Below, piece by piece: positions 1 to 6,950 of a DNA stretch of 7,350 nucleotides. A model generated the notes under the pieces. The model did not search any database. It was not told the origin of the DNA and was given only the letters and a program-made list of their open reading frames with translations. Both the position numbers and the translations under genes were made by a program. Position 1 is the stretch's first letter. Every line of letters begins with the position of its first letter. This stretch comes from a bacterium HR39 (GTDB lineage: Bacteria; Pseudomonadota; Alphaproteobacteria; Geminicoccales; Geminicoccaceae). The stretch is taken from NCBI GenBank assembly GCA_002898955.1, contig BEIP01000059.1:1-7350 (forward strand), given 5' to 3'.

Positions 1-446
1 CGCGGCATCCAGGCGTCGATCAGTGCCTCGATCGCCTGCCCGCGGGCGGGATCGACCAGCGGACGCAGCCACAGATGCCGCGGCCGCGGGCGGGGATGCC
101 GCTCCGGCTCTTCGCCGAGCAGCCGGCGGACGACCACCGCCCGGGGGTCTTCCGTCGCCGGGGAGACGAGCGCGTCCACCAGCGCTCCCTCGACCGCACA
201 GAGCAGCGCCCGGGGCAGGTCCGTGCCGGCCGGGACGGCGTCCGGCACGGCCGGCGGAGAGGCGGAGGCCAGGCGGTCGACGAGGGCAGCCACGTCCCGG
301 TGGGCCACGGCATCCGGCGGAGCGAAGGCGGCGCCGAGTCCGCGCAGCCGCTCCCCGCCGCCGTCCACCTCGATCTCCACCAGCCATTCGACGATGCCCG
401 GCGCCGGCTCGCGCCGGCCCGCACGCAGCAGTCGCATCCCCCTCAT
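1..446 (-). CDS. Partial protein, possibly an enolase-superfamily (mandelate racemase-like) N-terminal domain; C-terminus off the left edge
   Basis: The minus-strand frame from ATG 446-444 stays open for 148 codons to the window edge, with G or C at nearly every third position, so it is a real gene. The ATG overlaps the stop of the upstream TIM-barrel gene (ATGA, positions 443-446), with a GGAGG a few bases before it, which suggests coupled translation. A second ATG at 437-435 is possible. The protein starts MRGMRLLRAG. Residues about 19-40 (VEWLVEIEVDGG, then RLRGLGAAF) resemble the first strands of enolase-superfamily capping domains. A later stretch with an AVEGALVDAL core, ending in RRLLGEE, resembles the helix before the barrel in mandelate racemase/muconate enzymes. 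The catalytic barrel would be off the window, so no active-site residue can be checked. The gene call is firm; the family is a weak pattern match and could be wrong. Confidence 0.6.
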   Translation of the reverse strand, partial: MRGMRLLRAGRREPAPGIVEWLVEIEVDGGGERLRGLGAAFAPPDAVAHRDVAALVDRLASASPPAVPDAVPAGTDLPRALLCAVEGALVDALVSPATEDPRAVVVRRLLGEEPERHPRPRPRHLWLRPLVDPARGQAIEALIDAWMP

Positions 447-1213
447 GTCCCCTCCGGTCCGCTCGACTCGTCCGCGAGGGCCTGCAGCATGCCGGCGAGG
501 CGCGCCGCCACCACCTCGGGCAGCGCTTCGCCGGCCGGGATCTCCAGCACCACCTCGCGGCCCGAGGCCGTCCGCGCCAGCAGGCGGCGCAGCCGGGCCG
601 GCGACGGCCACGGACGGGGCCGCAGCCGCGGCAGCACCCGCACCGCGCGGGACCCGGATACCGGCAGACCCGTGAGGGGGTGGAGCGCCACCGCCACCTC
701 CATCGGATCGACCGCCCGCGCGATGGCGAGCAGTTCGTCCGCTCCGTCGTCCTCCCCGTCGATGCCGGGTGCGCAGAGGACCAGCTCCACGTGCAGCCCG
801 CGGGCGACGTCGGCGAGGCGCGCGAGCTCCCGGGCGAAGCGGGCGACGGCCGCGGCCTCCTCGCCCGGCGGCAGCATGCGGCCCACGGGTGCGTCGAGCA
901 TGCACCAGCGCGCGCCCAGCTCGGCCAGCTGGTGGAGCAGCCGCTCGATGCCGAGCCCCACCCGCCGGCGGGCGAGGTCGTCCGCCCCCCACAGCACGGT
1001 GCGCTGCTCCTCGTCGAGCGCGCCGGCCGCTCCCGCCACGGCCACGCCTTCGTCGAGGCAGGTCCGCAGCCATCCGGCCAGCTCGTCTCCCTGCGGCAGC
1101 CCGCCGCCGCCGAGCCACAGTTCGACGGCCTCGATGCCGCACGCACGCGAGATGCGGCACAGTTCCGGCAGCGGCCGCCCGGCGAAGGCGGCACCGCCCA
1201 AGACCAGTCGCAC
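443..1213 (-). CDS. Xylose isomerase-like TIM-barrel protein (sugar phosphate isomerase/epimerase, AP endonuclease 2 superfamily)
   Basis: The protein has about 256 residues, near the usual 250-300 for this superfamily. It starts with a first-strand motif (RLVLGGAAFAG) followed by a helix and IEAVELW, the standard opening of xylose isomerase-like barrels. Alternating strand and helix units follow, including ARWCMLDAPVGRML and VAVALHPLTGLPVSG. The family isomerises or epimerises sugars or polyols using a divalent metal. Here the usual acidic and His ligands are hard to find: the strand that normally ends in a Glu reads VELVLCAPG, and the strand that normally carries Asp reads VALHPLTG; a late Glu survives in VVLEIP. 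The substrate cannot be named. I chose GTG 1213-1211 because GGAGGT lies 8 bases upstream; the longer GTG start at 1237 would put that site inside the gene. The stop overlaps the next gene's ATG by 4 bases, so the two are probably co-translated. Confidence 0.65.
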   Translation of the reverse strand: MRLVLGGAAFAGRPLPELCRISRACGIEAVELWLGGGGLPQGDELAGWLRTCLDEGVAVAGAAGALDEEQRTVLWGADDLARRRVGLGIERLLHQLAELGARWCMLDAPVGRMLPPGEEAAAVARFARELARLADVARGLHVELVLCAPGIDGEDDGADELLAIARAVDPMEVAVALHPLTGLPVSGSRAVRVLPRLRPRPWPSPARLRRLLARTASGREVVLEIPAGEALPEVVAARLAGMLQALADESSGPEGT

Positions 1214-1221
1214 GGGAAGCG

Positions 1222-1227
1222 ACCTCC
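1222..1227 (-). promoter_or_regulatory. Ribosome binding site that decides the TIM-barrel gene start
   Basis: The minus strand reads GGAGGT here, 8 bases before GTG 1213. This is a near-perfect anti-16S match at ideal spacing. It favours 1213 over the in-frame GTG at 1237, which lies upstream of the site. Confidence 0.6.
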
Positions 1228-1252
1228 GCTCCACCACGGGTGCAGATCGGCG

Positions 1253-1269
1253 GAAGGCGGAACGCCTTC
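1253..1269 (-). other. Stem-loop overlapping the stop of the chimeric ABC frame
   Basis: GAAGGCG and CGCCTTC form a perfect 7-bp stem around a 3-base loop. The stem covers most of the TGA of the upstream frame and sits in the short gap before the TIM-barrel gene. No U-tract follows, so it is not a standard intrinsic terminator. It could slow ribosomes or protect an mRNA end, or be chance in GC-rich DNA. Confidence 0.35.
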
Positions 1270-2293
1270 AAGAGCGGACGAGGGACTCCACGGTGTCCCC
1301 CACGACCGCGCCGCGGGCGCGCCGCTCTTCGCGCTCGCGCAGCAGCCGGTCGAGCCAGCCGATCTCCATCTCCGGCACCGGGGAGAGCAGCAGCCCGGTG
1401 CAGGGGTGGTGGGGCGGGCGCAGCACCTCGCTCTCGGGGCCGCTCTCCACCACCCGTCCCTGCAGCATCACCACGATGTCGTCGGCGATGGCCTTCACGG
1501 TCGCGAGGTGGTGGGTCATGTGGATGGCCGCGAGCTGCCCGTCCGCGGTGGCGGTCCCGCTGGCGGCCGGCACCTCGATCCGGGTGGTGACGTCCAGATC
1601 CGTGGTGGGTTCGTCGAACACCACGAGATCCGGCCGAGGCACGAGCGCCATCACCGTCATGGCCCGCTGGAGCTGGCCGCCGGGGACCCGGTCGGGGTAG
1701 CGCCGGCCGAAGGTCCCGGGATCCGGCAGGTGCAGGCGGGCGAAGAGACGGCGCGCCCCGGCGCCCGCTTCCGCCTCGTGCGTGACGCCGTGCTCCACCG
1801 CCACCTCGATGCGCCGGTCCTCGATGCGGTGCGCCGGGTCGAAGGCGGCGGCACCCGGCGTCACGCAGGTCACCCGCCGGCCGCGGATCTCGCGCAGGCG
1901 CTCGTGGGTTGCACCGAGGATGTCCTCGCCCTCCGGCAAGATGCGGCCGCCGGCGAGGCGCACGTCGTCGAACGGCGGCGTGTCGCAGCGCATGGCGAAG
2001 GCGCGATGCCCCGCGCTCGGCACGTCGGCGAGCCCGACGCCCGGTACGCGGGCCAGAAGCGGCGCCGTCTTCGGGTCGGGGTCGTCGACGAAGTGGGCCT
2101 GTCCCGACTGCAGCGCGTTCGTCCGCGCCGCCGGAAGGTCGATGGCCGGCACCGGATGTCCGCCGCGCTCCGGCTTCGCGGCCGCCGCCCGTCCGGCCAG
2201 CCGGCCGGGCACCGACAGGCCCGCACCGGCCACCGCACCGGCCCCTAGCAGGCTGCGTCGCCGCAGCGACAGGATCCGGTTCCCGGAGCCCAT
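1268..2293 (-). pseudogene. Composite remnant of a peptide ABC transporter: Tat signal plus solute-binding protein fragment fused in frame to an ATPase lacking Walker A
   Basis: A 341-codon open frame starts at ATG 2293-2291 behind a GGGAGG site. Residues 1-40 are a Tat-type signal (LRRRSLLGAG, small-residue core, AGRAAAAK). Residues 41-46 (PERGGH) look like the mature start of a family-5 peptide-binding protein. Residues 51-112 match only a central piece of that family: NALQSGQ, DPKTAPLL, PSAGH, CDTPPFDD. From about 115 the sequence is an oligopeptide/dipeptide (DppD or GsiA type) ATPase: GRILPEGEDILG, LREIRGRRV, a degenerate signature PGGQLQR (204-210), Walker B LVVFDEPTTDLD (223-234), H-loop MTHHLA (259-264) and C-terminal LLLSPVPEM. 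Walker A is missing, and the Q-loop Gln appears lost at about 145. About 200 residues are missing near residue 48, and the rest of the binding protein, any permeases and the ATPase front near 113. It cannot work as either parent. An open frame is weak evidence of function at this GC content. Confidence 0.7.
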
Positions 2294-2342
2294 CGCGTCC
2301 TCCCTCCCGGCTGAGTGCGCACCTTGGTGTGTCTCGCGATAC

Positions 2343-2372
2343 GGCGCAGGATGCGCCGCCGGCTCACCGGCG
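2343..2372 (-). other. Two adjacent hairpins between mmsB and the composite ABC frame
   Basis: Read on the minus strand, CGCCGG-TGAG-CCGGCG (2372-2357) is a perfect 6-bp stem with a 4-base loop. It is followed at once by GGCGCA-TCC-TGCGCC (2357-2343), a 6-bp stem with a 3-base loop; the two share one base. They lie about 37 bases after the mmsB stop, in the 115-base gap before the next frame. There is no run of U, so this is at best a weak or Rho-assisted end of the valine operon transcript, or an mRNA-stabilising structure. No clear promoter is visible in the gap. Confidence 0.35.
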
Positions 2373-2408
2373 CGCGGACGCGATGCGAACCCTCGGGCCG
2401 GGAAGGGC

Positions 2409-3305
2409 TCAGCCGGCCGGGCGTTCGCCGCGGATGAAGCGGATGATGGCGGAGAAGTCGAGGTCGGCGTTGCCCTGCTGGACGAACAGCCGGTAGAGCT
2501 GGGCGGCCATGGCGCCGAGCGGCGTGGCCGATCCCGCCTGCTGCGCCGTCTGCTGCACGAGGCCGAGGTCCTTGAGCATCATCGCCGCGGTGAAGCCCGG
2601 CCGGTAGTCGCGGTTGGAGGGCGCCTGCGGCACCGGTCCCGGCACCGGGCAGTAGGAGGTGAGCGACCAGCACTGGCCGGAGGACTTCGAGGCGATCTCG
2701 AACAGCCGCTCGTGCTCGAGCCCGAGCCGCTCGGCCAGCACGAAGGCCTCGCACACCGAGATCATCTGGATGCCCAGCATCATGTTGTTGCAGATCTTGG
2801 CCGCTTGGCCGGTGCCGGGCCCGCCGGCGTGGATCACGGCCCTGCCCATGGCCTCGAGCAGCGGCTTCGCCCGCGCGAAGGCCTCCTCGCTGCCGCCCAC
2901 CATGAAGGTGAGGGTCGCGGCCTCGGCTCCCGCCACGCCGCCGGAGACCGGAGCGTCCACCATGACGAAGCCGCGCGCCTAGGCCTCGCGGTGCACGAGC
3001 CGCGCGGTCTCCACGTCGATGGTCGAGGAGTCCACCAGCAGCGCTCCGGCCGGGGCGTGGGCGAGGATGCCGTCCCCGCCGAGATAGGCCTCGCGCACGT
3101 GCGGGCCGGCCGGCAGCATGGTGATCACCGCTTCCGCCCCCCCGAGCGCGGCGGCCGGCGAGTGCGCCACGGCGAGATTGGCCGCGCAGGCCCGCTCGCG
3201 CGCCGCCTCCACCACATCGTAGCCGACCACCTCGTGGCCCGCTTTCGCGAGATTGCGGGCCATGGGCAGGCCCATGTTGCCGAGACCGAAGAAGGCGACC
3301 TTCAT
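2409..3305 (-). pseudogene. mmsB: 3-hydroxyisobutyrate dehydrogenase interrupted by an in-frame TAG
   Basis: The enzyme oxidises 3-hydroxyisobutyrate to methylmalonate semialdehyde with NAD+ in valine breakdown. The frame spans 298 codons, the normal family length. ATG 3305-3303 follows GGGAGGT by 4 bases; the GTG at 3311 overlaps that ribosome site, so I reject it. Residues 7-12 are the NAD-binding GLGNMG, followed by a full Rossmann half with ITMLP and VDSSTID. Codon 109 is TAG (2981-2979). The same frame then continues with the family substrate motif DAPVSGG (117-123), LTFMVGG, the GTGQAAK catalytic Lys (K170) with N174, and a normal C-terminus ending IIRFIRGERPAG. No frameshift or deletion is visible. 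The stop splits the NAD domain from the catalytic Lys, so plain translation gives a 108-residue inactive piece. ATG 2963-2961 could restart but has no ribosome site. The start is 24 bases after the hydrolase stop, so it belongs to that operon. Confidence 0.9.
2979..2981 (-). other. In-frame amber codon (TAG) in mmsB
   Basis: The minus strand reads GCC TAG GCG in the mmsB frame, between LVHREA and ARGFVMVDAP. From memory of the human homologue, this column holds a Glu, so GAG to TAG or CAG to TAG would be a single change. The base after the stop is G, which does not favour readthrough. Confidence 0.9.
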
Positions 3306-3329
3306 CCCCACCTCCCCGCCTGATCGGCT

Positions 3330-4412
3330 TCAGACGTCGTTCCAGTCGAACCCCAGGTCCCTGCCGGGCACAGGCTGGAACACCCGCTCGACCTCCTCCC
3401 CGGGGACCTCCTCGATGCTCTTCCACGTCCAGCGCGGACGACGGTCCTTCTCCACCACCATCGCCCGCACCCCCTCGGCGAACTCGCGGCCCTCGAGGAA
3501 GCGCCGGACCATGCGGTACTCGAGCTGCAGGCAGCGCTCGAAGTCGAGCTCCGCGCCGCGGGCGAGCTGGCGCGCGATCACCCGCAGCGAAAACGGCGAA
3601 CGCTGGCGCAGGACCTCGAGGGTGCGCGCGCCGAAGGCGTCCTTCTCGGCCTCCAGCCGGCGGACGATCTCGAACAGGTCGTCGGTCGAGAAGCCGTCGA
3701 GCACGTGGGGCCGCAGGGCGGCGAGCGGGGCGTCGCCGGGATCGTCCGCGAGATCGGCCAGCACCTCGCCCAGCACCTGCCGGAAGCGCTCGCGCGGGGC
3801 GGCGGCCAGCTCCTCCTCGAGCACCGCGATCCGGGCGGCGGGCATGTAATGGGTGGCGACGCCGAGCATCAGGCAGTCGGCCCCGTTCGCCCGCTCGTCG
3901 GTCAGCCCGAGATACCAGCCGAAGCGGTCGGGCAGCCGCGGCAGGAAGAAGGTGCCGCCCACGTCGGGGAAGAAGCCGATCGCGGCCTCGGGCATGGCGA
4001 AGACGGTGTTCTCGGTGGCGATGCGCACGCCGCCGTGGATCGAGATCCCCACGCCACCGCCCATGGTGATGCCGTCCATGAAGGCGATGTACGGCTTGGG
4101 AAAGCGCTTGACCCGCCAGTCGAGGCGGTATTCGTCGCGGAAGAAGCCGAGCGCGGCCTCTGGTCCCTCGCGTTCGCGCACGCTCACGATCTCGCGCACG
4201 TCGCCGCCGGCGCAGAAGGCCCGGCCCGGGGCCGGGCGCACCAGCACCCCCGCGATCTCCGGATCCTCCCGCCAGGCGGCCAGCGTGCGCGAGAGCACCC
4301 GCACCATGGCCCGGTCGAGGGCGTTGAGGGCGTCCTGACGGTCGAGGATCACGACGCCGAGGTGCCCGCGGCGCTCGATGCGCAGGAAGGGCGTCTCGTC
4401 GAGGCCCGTCAT
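3330..4412 (-). CDS. 3-hydroxyisobutyryl-CoA hydrolase (enoyl-CoA hydratase/isomerase fold)
   Basis: This enzyme cleaves 3-hydroxyisobutyryl-CoA to free 3-hydroxyisobutyrate and CoA, which keeps the reactive methacrylyl-CoA pool low in valine degradation. The protein has 360 residues, the usual length for the hydrolase and longer than the roughly 260 of plain enoyl-CoA hydratases. NALDRAM (30-36) is the entry motif. FCAGGD (66-71) and MGGGVG (117-122) form the CoA and oxyanion pocket. FAMPEAAIGFFPDVGG (138-153) is the hydrolase signature with Glu142 and Asp150 in the catalytic positions. The long C-terminal part (FSLRVIARQL, then EYRMVRRFLEGREFAEGVRA) is typical of hydrolases and separates it from hydratases. 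ATG 4412-4410 follows GGAGG by 5 bases, inside the 17-base gap after the dehydrogenase stop. It feeds mmsB directly downstream. No defect is seen. Related bacterial proteins are often labelled simply enoyl-CoA hydratase. Confidence 0.92.
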   Translation of the reverse strand: MTGLDETPFLRIERRGHLGVVILDRQDALNALDRAMVRVLSRTLAAWREDPEIAGVLVRPAPGRAFCAGGDVREIVSVREREGPEAALGFFRDEYRLDWRVKRFPKPYIAFMDGITMGGGVGISIHGGVRIATENTVFAMPEAAIGFFPDVGGTFFLPRLPDRFGWYLGLTDERANGADCLMLGVATHYMPAARIAVLEEELAAAPRERFRQVLGEVLADLADDPGDAPLAALRPHVLDGFSTDDLFEIVRRLEAEKDAFGARTLEVLRQRSPFSLRVIARQLARGAELDFERCLQLEYRMVRRFLEGREFAEGVRAMVVEKDRRPRWTWKSIEEVPGEEVERVFQPVPGRDLGFDWNDV

Positions 4413-4429
4413 CGGCTCCTCCGCCGTCT

Positions 4430-5569
4430 TCACCGCCGCCCGAGCAGGCGGCGGGCCACGATCAGCCGCATGATCTCGTTGGTGCCCTCGAGGATGCGGT
4501 GCACCCGCAGGTCGCGCAGGTAGCGCTCGATCCCCGTCTCGCGGATGTAGCCGTAGCCGCCGAAGAGCTGCAGCGACCCGTCCACCACGTTCCAGCCCGT
4601 CTCGGTGGCGAGGCGCTTGGCCATGGCGGCCTGCATGGCGGCATCCGGCGCACCGGCATCGAGCGCCGCGGCCGCCTTCCAGGTGAGCAGCCGCGCCGCC
4701 TCCAGCTCGGTGTACATGTCGGCGATGCGGAACTGGGTGTTCTGGAAGTCGGCGATGGGCCGGCCGAACTGGCGGCGTTCCTGCACATATGCCATCGCCC
4801 GCTCGAGGCAGGCCCGCGCCCCGCCGAGCGAGCAGGCGGCGATGTTGATGCGCCCGCCGTCCAGTGCCCGCATGGCGATCCTGAAGCCCTCGCCCTCCTC
4901 GCCGAGGCGGTTCGCGACGGGCACCCGGCAGTCCGCGAAGGTGACGGTGGCGGTCGGCTGGGAGTGCCAGCCGAGCTTCTCCTCGTTGCGGCCGAAGGAC
5001 AGGCCGGGTGTGCCCTTCTCCACCACCACCGCCGAGATGCCGTGCGGACCCTCGCCGCCGGTGCGGCACATGACGACGTAGACGTCGCTGGCGCCCGCAC
5101 CCGAGATGAAGACCTTGGTGCCGTTGAGGACGTAGTGGTCGCCCTCGCGGCGCGCCGAGGTGCGCAGGCCCGCCGCGTCCGAACCCGCATGGGGCTCGGT
5201 GAGGCAGTAGGAGGCGAACTTCGCCATGGTGCACAGATCGGGCAGCCAGCGACGGCGCTGCTCCTCGCTGCCGAAGGCGTCGATCATCCACGCCACCATG
5301 TTGTGGATGGAGATGTAGGCGGCGGTGTACGGGCAGGCGGCGGCCAGCTCCTCGAACAGCACGGCTCCGGCGAGGCGCGAGAGGCCCGTGCCGCCCACGT
5401 CCTCGCGCACGAACAGCCCGGCGAAGCCGAGCGAGGCCGCCTCGCGCAGCACCTCCACCGGGAAGATCTCCTCCGCGTCCCAGCGGGGCGCCTCGGGCAG
5501 CATCCGCTCCCGCGCGAAGGCGCGCGCCGCCTCCTGCAGCGCCCGCAGGTCCTCGTCCAGCTCGAACAC
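4430..5569 (-). CDS. Isobutyryl-CoA dehydrogenase (ACAD8-like acyl-CoA dehydrogenase)
   Basis: This FAD enzyme oxidises isobutyryl-CoA to methacrylyl-CoA in valine degradation and passes electrons to electron-transfer flavoprotein. The 379-residue protein follows the human ACAD8 pattern closely as I recall it: TAAYISIHNM, LCTMAKFASYCLTEPHAGSD (112-131, acyl-CoA and FAD contacts), FISGAG, VYVVMCRTGG, VVVEKGTPGLSFG, GGRINIAACSLG, RRQFGRPI (265-272) and QLFGGYGY (334-341). The catalytic base is Glu361 in HRILEGTNEIMR. These ACAD8 stretches favour isobutyryl-CoA over general short-chain substrates. GTG 5569-5567 is preferred because GGGAGGT lies 7 bases upstream and the product starts at the family's usual FELDEDL; a longer TTG start at 5626 would add 19 low-complexity residues. 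It lies 79 bases after dctM and 17 before the hydrolase. No damage is seen. Confidence 0.93.
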   Translation of the reverse strand: MFELDEDLRALQEAARAFARERMLPEAPRWDAEEIFPVEVLREAASLGFAGLFVREDVGGTGLSRLAGAVLFEELAAACPYTAAYISIHNMVAWMIDAFGSEEQRRRWLPDLCTMAKFASYCLTEPHAGSDAAGLRTSARREGDHYVLNGTKVFISGAGASDVYVVMCRTGGEGPHGISAVVVEKGTPGLSFGRNEEKLGWHSQPTATVTFADCRVPVANRLGEEGEGFRIAMRALDGGRINIAACSLGGARACLERAMAYVQERRQFGRPIADFQNTQFRIADMYTELEAARLLTWKAAAALDAGAPDAAMQAAMAKRLATETGWNVVDGSLQLFGGYGYIRETGIERYLRDLRVHRILEGTNEIMRLIVARRLLGRR

Positions 5570-5576
5570 CGGCCCG

Positions 5577-5583
5577 ACCTCCC
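5577..5583 (-). promoter_or_regulatory. Ribosome binding site that decides the isobutyryl-CoA dehydrogenase start
   Basis: GGGAGGT on the minus strand lies 7 bases before GTG 5569. It supports this start over the in-frame TTG at 5626. Confidence 0.6.
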
Positions 5584-5648
5584 TCGCTCCGGACAGCGCG
5601 GTAGCCCCGTCCCCGCCTGGCGTCAACGAAGCTGCGGCAGGCCGCCCC

Positions 5649-6950
5649 TCAGCGCATGGTGGCGGGCAGCCACAGGGCGATCTGCGGGAAGGCCACCAGC
5701 AGGGCGAGGCGGACCAGGTCGGCCAGCACGAAGGGCGGCAGGCCGCGCACGACGGTGGAGAGCCGCAGGCCGGGGACGGTGCCCTGGATGACGAACAGGT
5801 TCATGCCCACGGGCGGCGTGATCAGCCCGAGCTCGGCCACCGTCACCACCACGATACCGAACCAGACCGGATCGTAGCCGAGCTCCAGCACCACCGGGAA
5901 GACGAACGGGATGGTCAGCAGGATCATGCTGAGGCTGTCCATGAAGCAGCCCAGCACGACGTAGAACAGCAGGACGGCGATCATGACGGGAAGCGGCGAC
6001 CAGCCGGTGGCCCGCACCCATTCCACGAGGCCGTGCGGCAGGCCGGTCATCTCGACGAAGTGGTTGAAGACCGCCGCTCCCATCAGGACGAGGAAGATCA
6101 TGCCCGAGATCCGGGCCGTCTCCAGCAGCGCGTCGGCCAGCACGGCTCCGCCCAGGCTGCCGCGCACCAGCGCCAGCCCCACCGCGCCCGCCGCACCCAC
6201 CGCGGCCGCTTCGGTGGGCGAGAACAGCCCCACGTAGATGCCGCCGATCACCACCACGAACAGCAGCGCCACCGGCCGCACCTCGCGCAGCGCCCGCCGC
6301 CGTTCGCGGGGGTCGGCCGCCTCGCCCGGCGGGGCGAGATGGGGGAAGAGCCGCAGGGTGAGGCTCACCGCCGCCATGTAGAGGCCGGTGGCGAGCACAC
6401 CCGGCAGCAGCGCGGCGGCGAAGAGCTCGCCGATGCTCTGCTCGGTCAGCAGACCGTAGAGCACCAGCAGGATGGAGGGCGGGATCAGCACCCCCAGCGT
6501 GCCGCCGGCGGCGATGCTGGCGGCGGCGAGGCCGGGATCGTAGCCGCGCCGCTCCATCTCCGGATAGGCGACCCGCGCCATGGTGGCGGCGGTGGCGAGC
6601 GACGAGCCGCAGATGGCGCCGAAGCCGGCGCACGCCCCGACGGTGGCGAGCGCCAGACCGCCGCGAAAGCGCCCCACCAGCGCGTCCACCGCCCGGAACA
6701 GGGCGGCCGAGAGGCCGGCACGGGCGGCGAAGACGCCCATGGCGACGAACAGCGGCACCACCGAGAGGGAATAGGGAAAGACCGCCTCGAAGGGGGCGGC
6801 GCCGAGCACGAAGCCGACGGTCACCGCGCCGCCGGTGAGCCACAGGCCCGCCGCGCCCACGAGCCCCATGGCCACCGCCACCGGCACCCGCAGCAGCACC
6901 AGCAGCACGGCCGCCGCGAAGCCGAGCACGCCGAGGAGAGGCCCGCTCAC
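5649..6950 (-). CDS. dctM: TRAP transporter large permease, DctM type
   Basis: This is the main membrane subunit of a tripartite, sodium-driven uptake system for organic acids. Its 433 residues are the normal family length and are hydrophobic throughout, fitting about 12 membrane segments. Family motifs appear in order: VPLFVAMGVFAARAG (65-79), ICGSSLATAATM (113-124), SIAAGGTLGVLIPPSI (145-160), GLFSPTEAAAVGA (241-253), CFMDSLSMILLTIPFVFP (335-352) and ELGLITPPVGMNLFVI (373-388). GTG 6950-6948 overlaps the dctQ stop (GTGA), the usual coupling in TRAP operons. A charged cytoplasmic loop (PRERRRALREVR, 214-225) separates the two halves. The substrate cannot be read from the permease. The valine-catabolic genes 79 bases downstream suggest a branched-chain or hydroxy acid, which is inference. 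Confidence 0.95.
   Translation of the reverse strand: MSGPLLGVLGFAAAVLLVLLRVPVAVAMGLVGAAGLWLTGGAVTVGFVLGAAPFEAVFPYSLSVVPLFVAMGVFAARAGLSAALFRAVDALVGRFRGGLALATVGACAGFGAICGSSLATAATMARVAYPEMERRGYDPGLAAASIAAGGTLGVLIPPSILLVLYGLLTEQSIGELFAAALLPGVLATGLYMAAVSLTLRLFPHLAPPGEAADPRERRRALREVRPVALLFVVVIGGIYVGLFSPTEAAAVGAAGAVGLALVRGSLGGAVLADALLETARISGMIFLVLMGAAVFNHFVEMTGLPHGLVEWVRATGWSPLPVMIAVLLFYVVLGCFMDSLSMILLTIPFVFPVVLELGYDPVWFGIVVVTVAELGLITPPVGMNLFVIQGTVPGLRLSTVVRGLPPFVLADLVRLALLVAFPQIALWLPATMR

Noticed and set aside
20..424. Minus-strand frame of 134 codons at the left edge
   Set aside because: Its product is rich in Arg, Ser, Trp and Pro and looks like an out-of-frame reading. The frame from ATG 446 has better codon use, a ribosome site and the ATGA overlap.
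23..2248. Plus-strand frame of 741 codons across the left third
   Set aside because: Its Arg/Pro/Gly/Ala-rich low-complexity product is an antisense shadow of three minus-strand frames with clear family motifs.
2409..2963. Separate gene encoding only the C-terminal part of the dehydrogenase from ATG 2963
   Set aside because: There is no ribosome site before the ATG, and the piece lacks the NAD domain. It is better described as the distal half of the interrupted mmsB.
1782..3323. Plus-strand frame of 513 codons across mmsB and the ABC remnant
   Set aside because: It is antisense to recognisable dehydrogenase and ATPase sequence and has no family pattern of its own. Stop-free antisense frames are expected at this GC content.
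4413..5291. Extension of the hydrolase frame upstream into the dehydrogenase region as one 653-codon protein
   Set aside because: The extra part is an Arg/His/Gly-rich out-of-frame reading of the dehydrogenase. The true start at ATG 4412 has a strong ribosome site.
5590..5626. Possible promoter before the dehydrogenase (TTGACG at 5626-5621 on the minus strand)
   Set aside because: The -35-like hexamer is good, but at 16-18 base spacing the -10 position is GC-rich (TACCGC) with only two consensus bases. Chance is likely.
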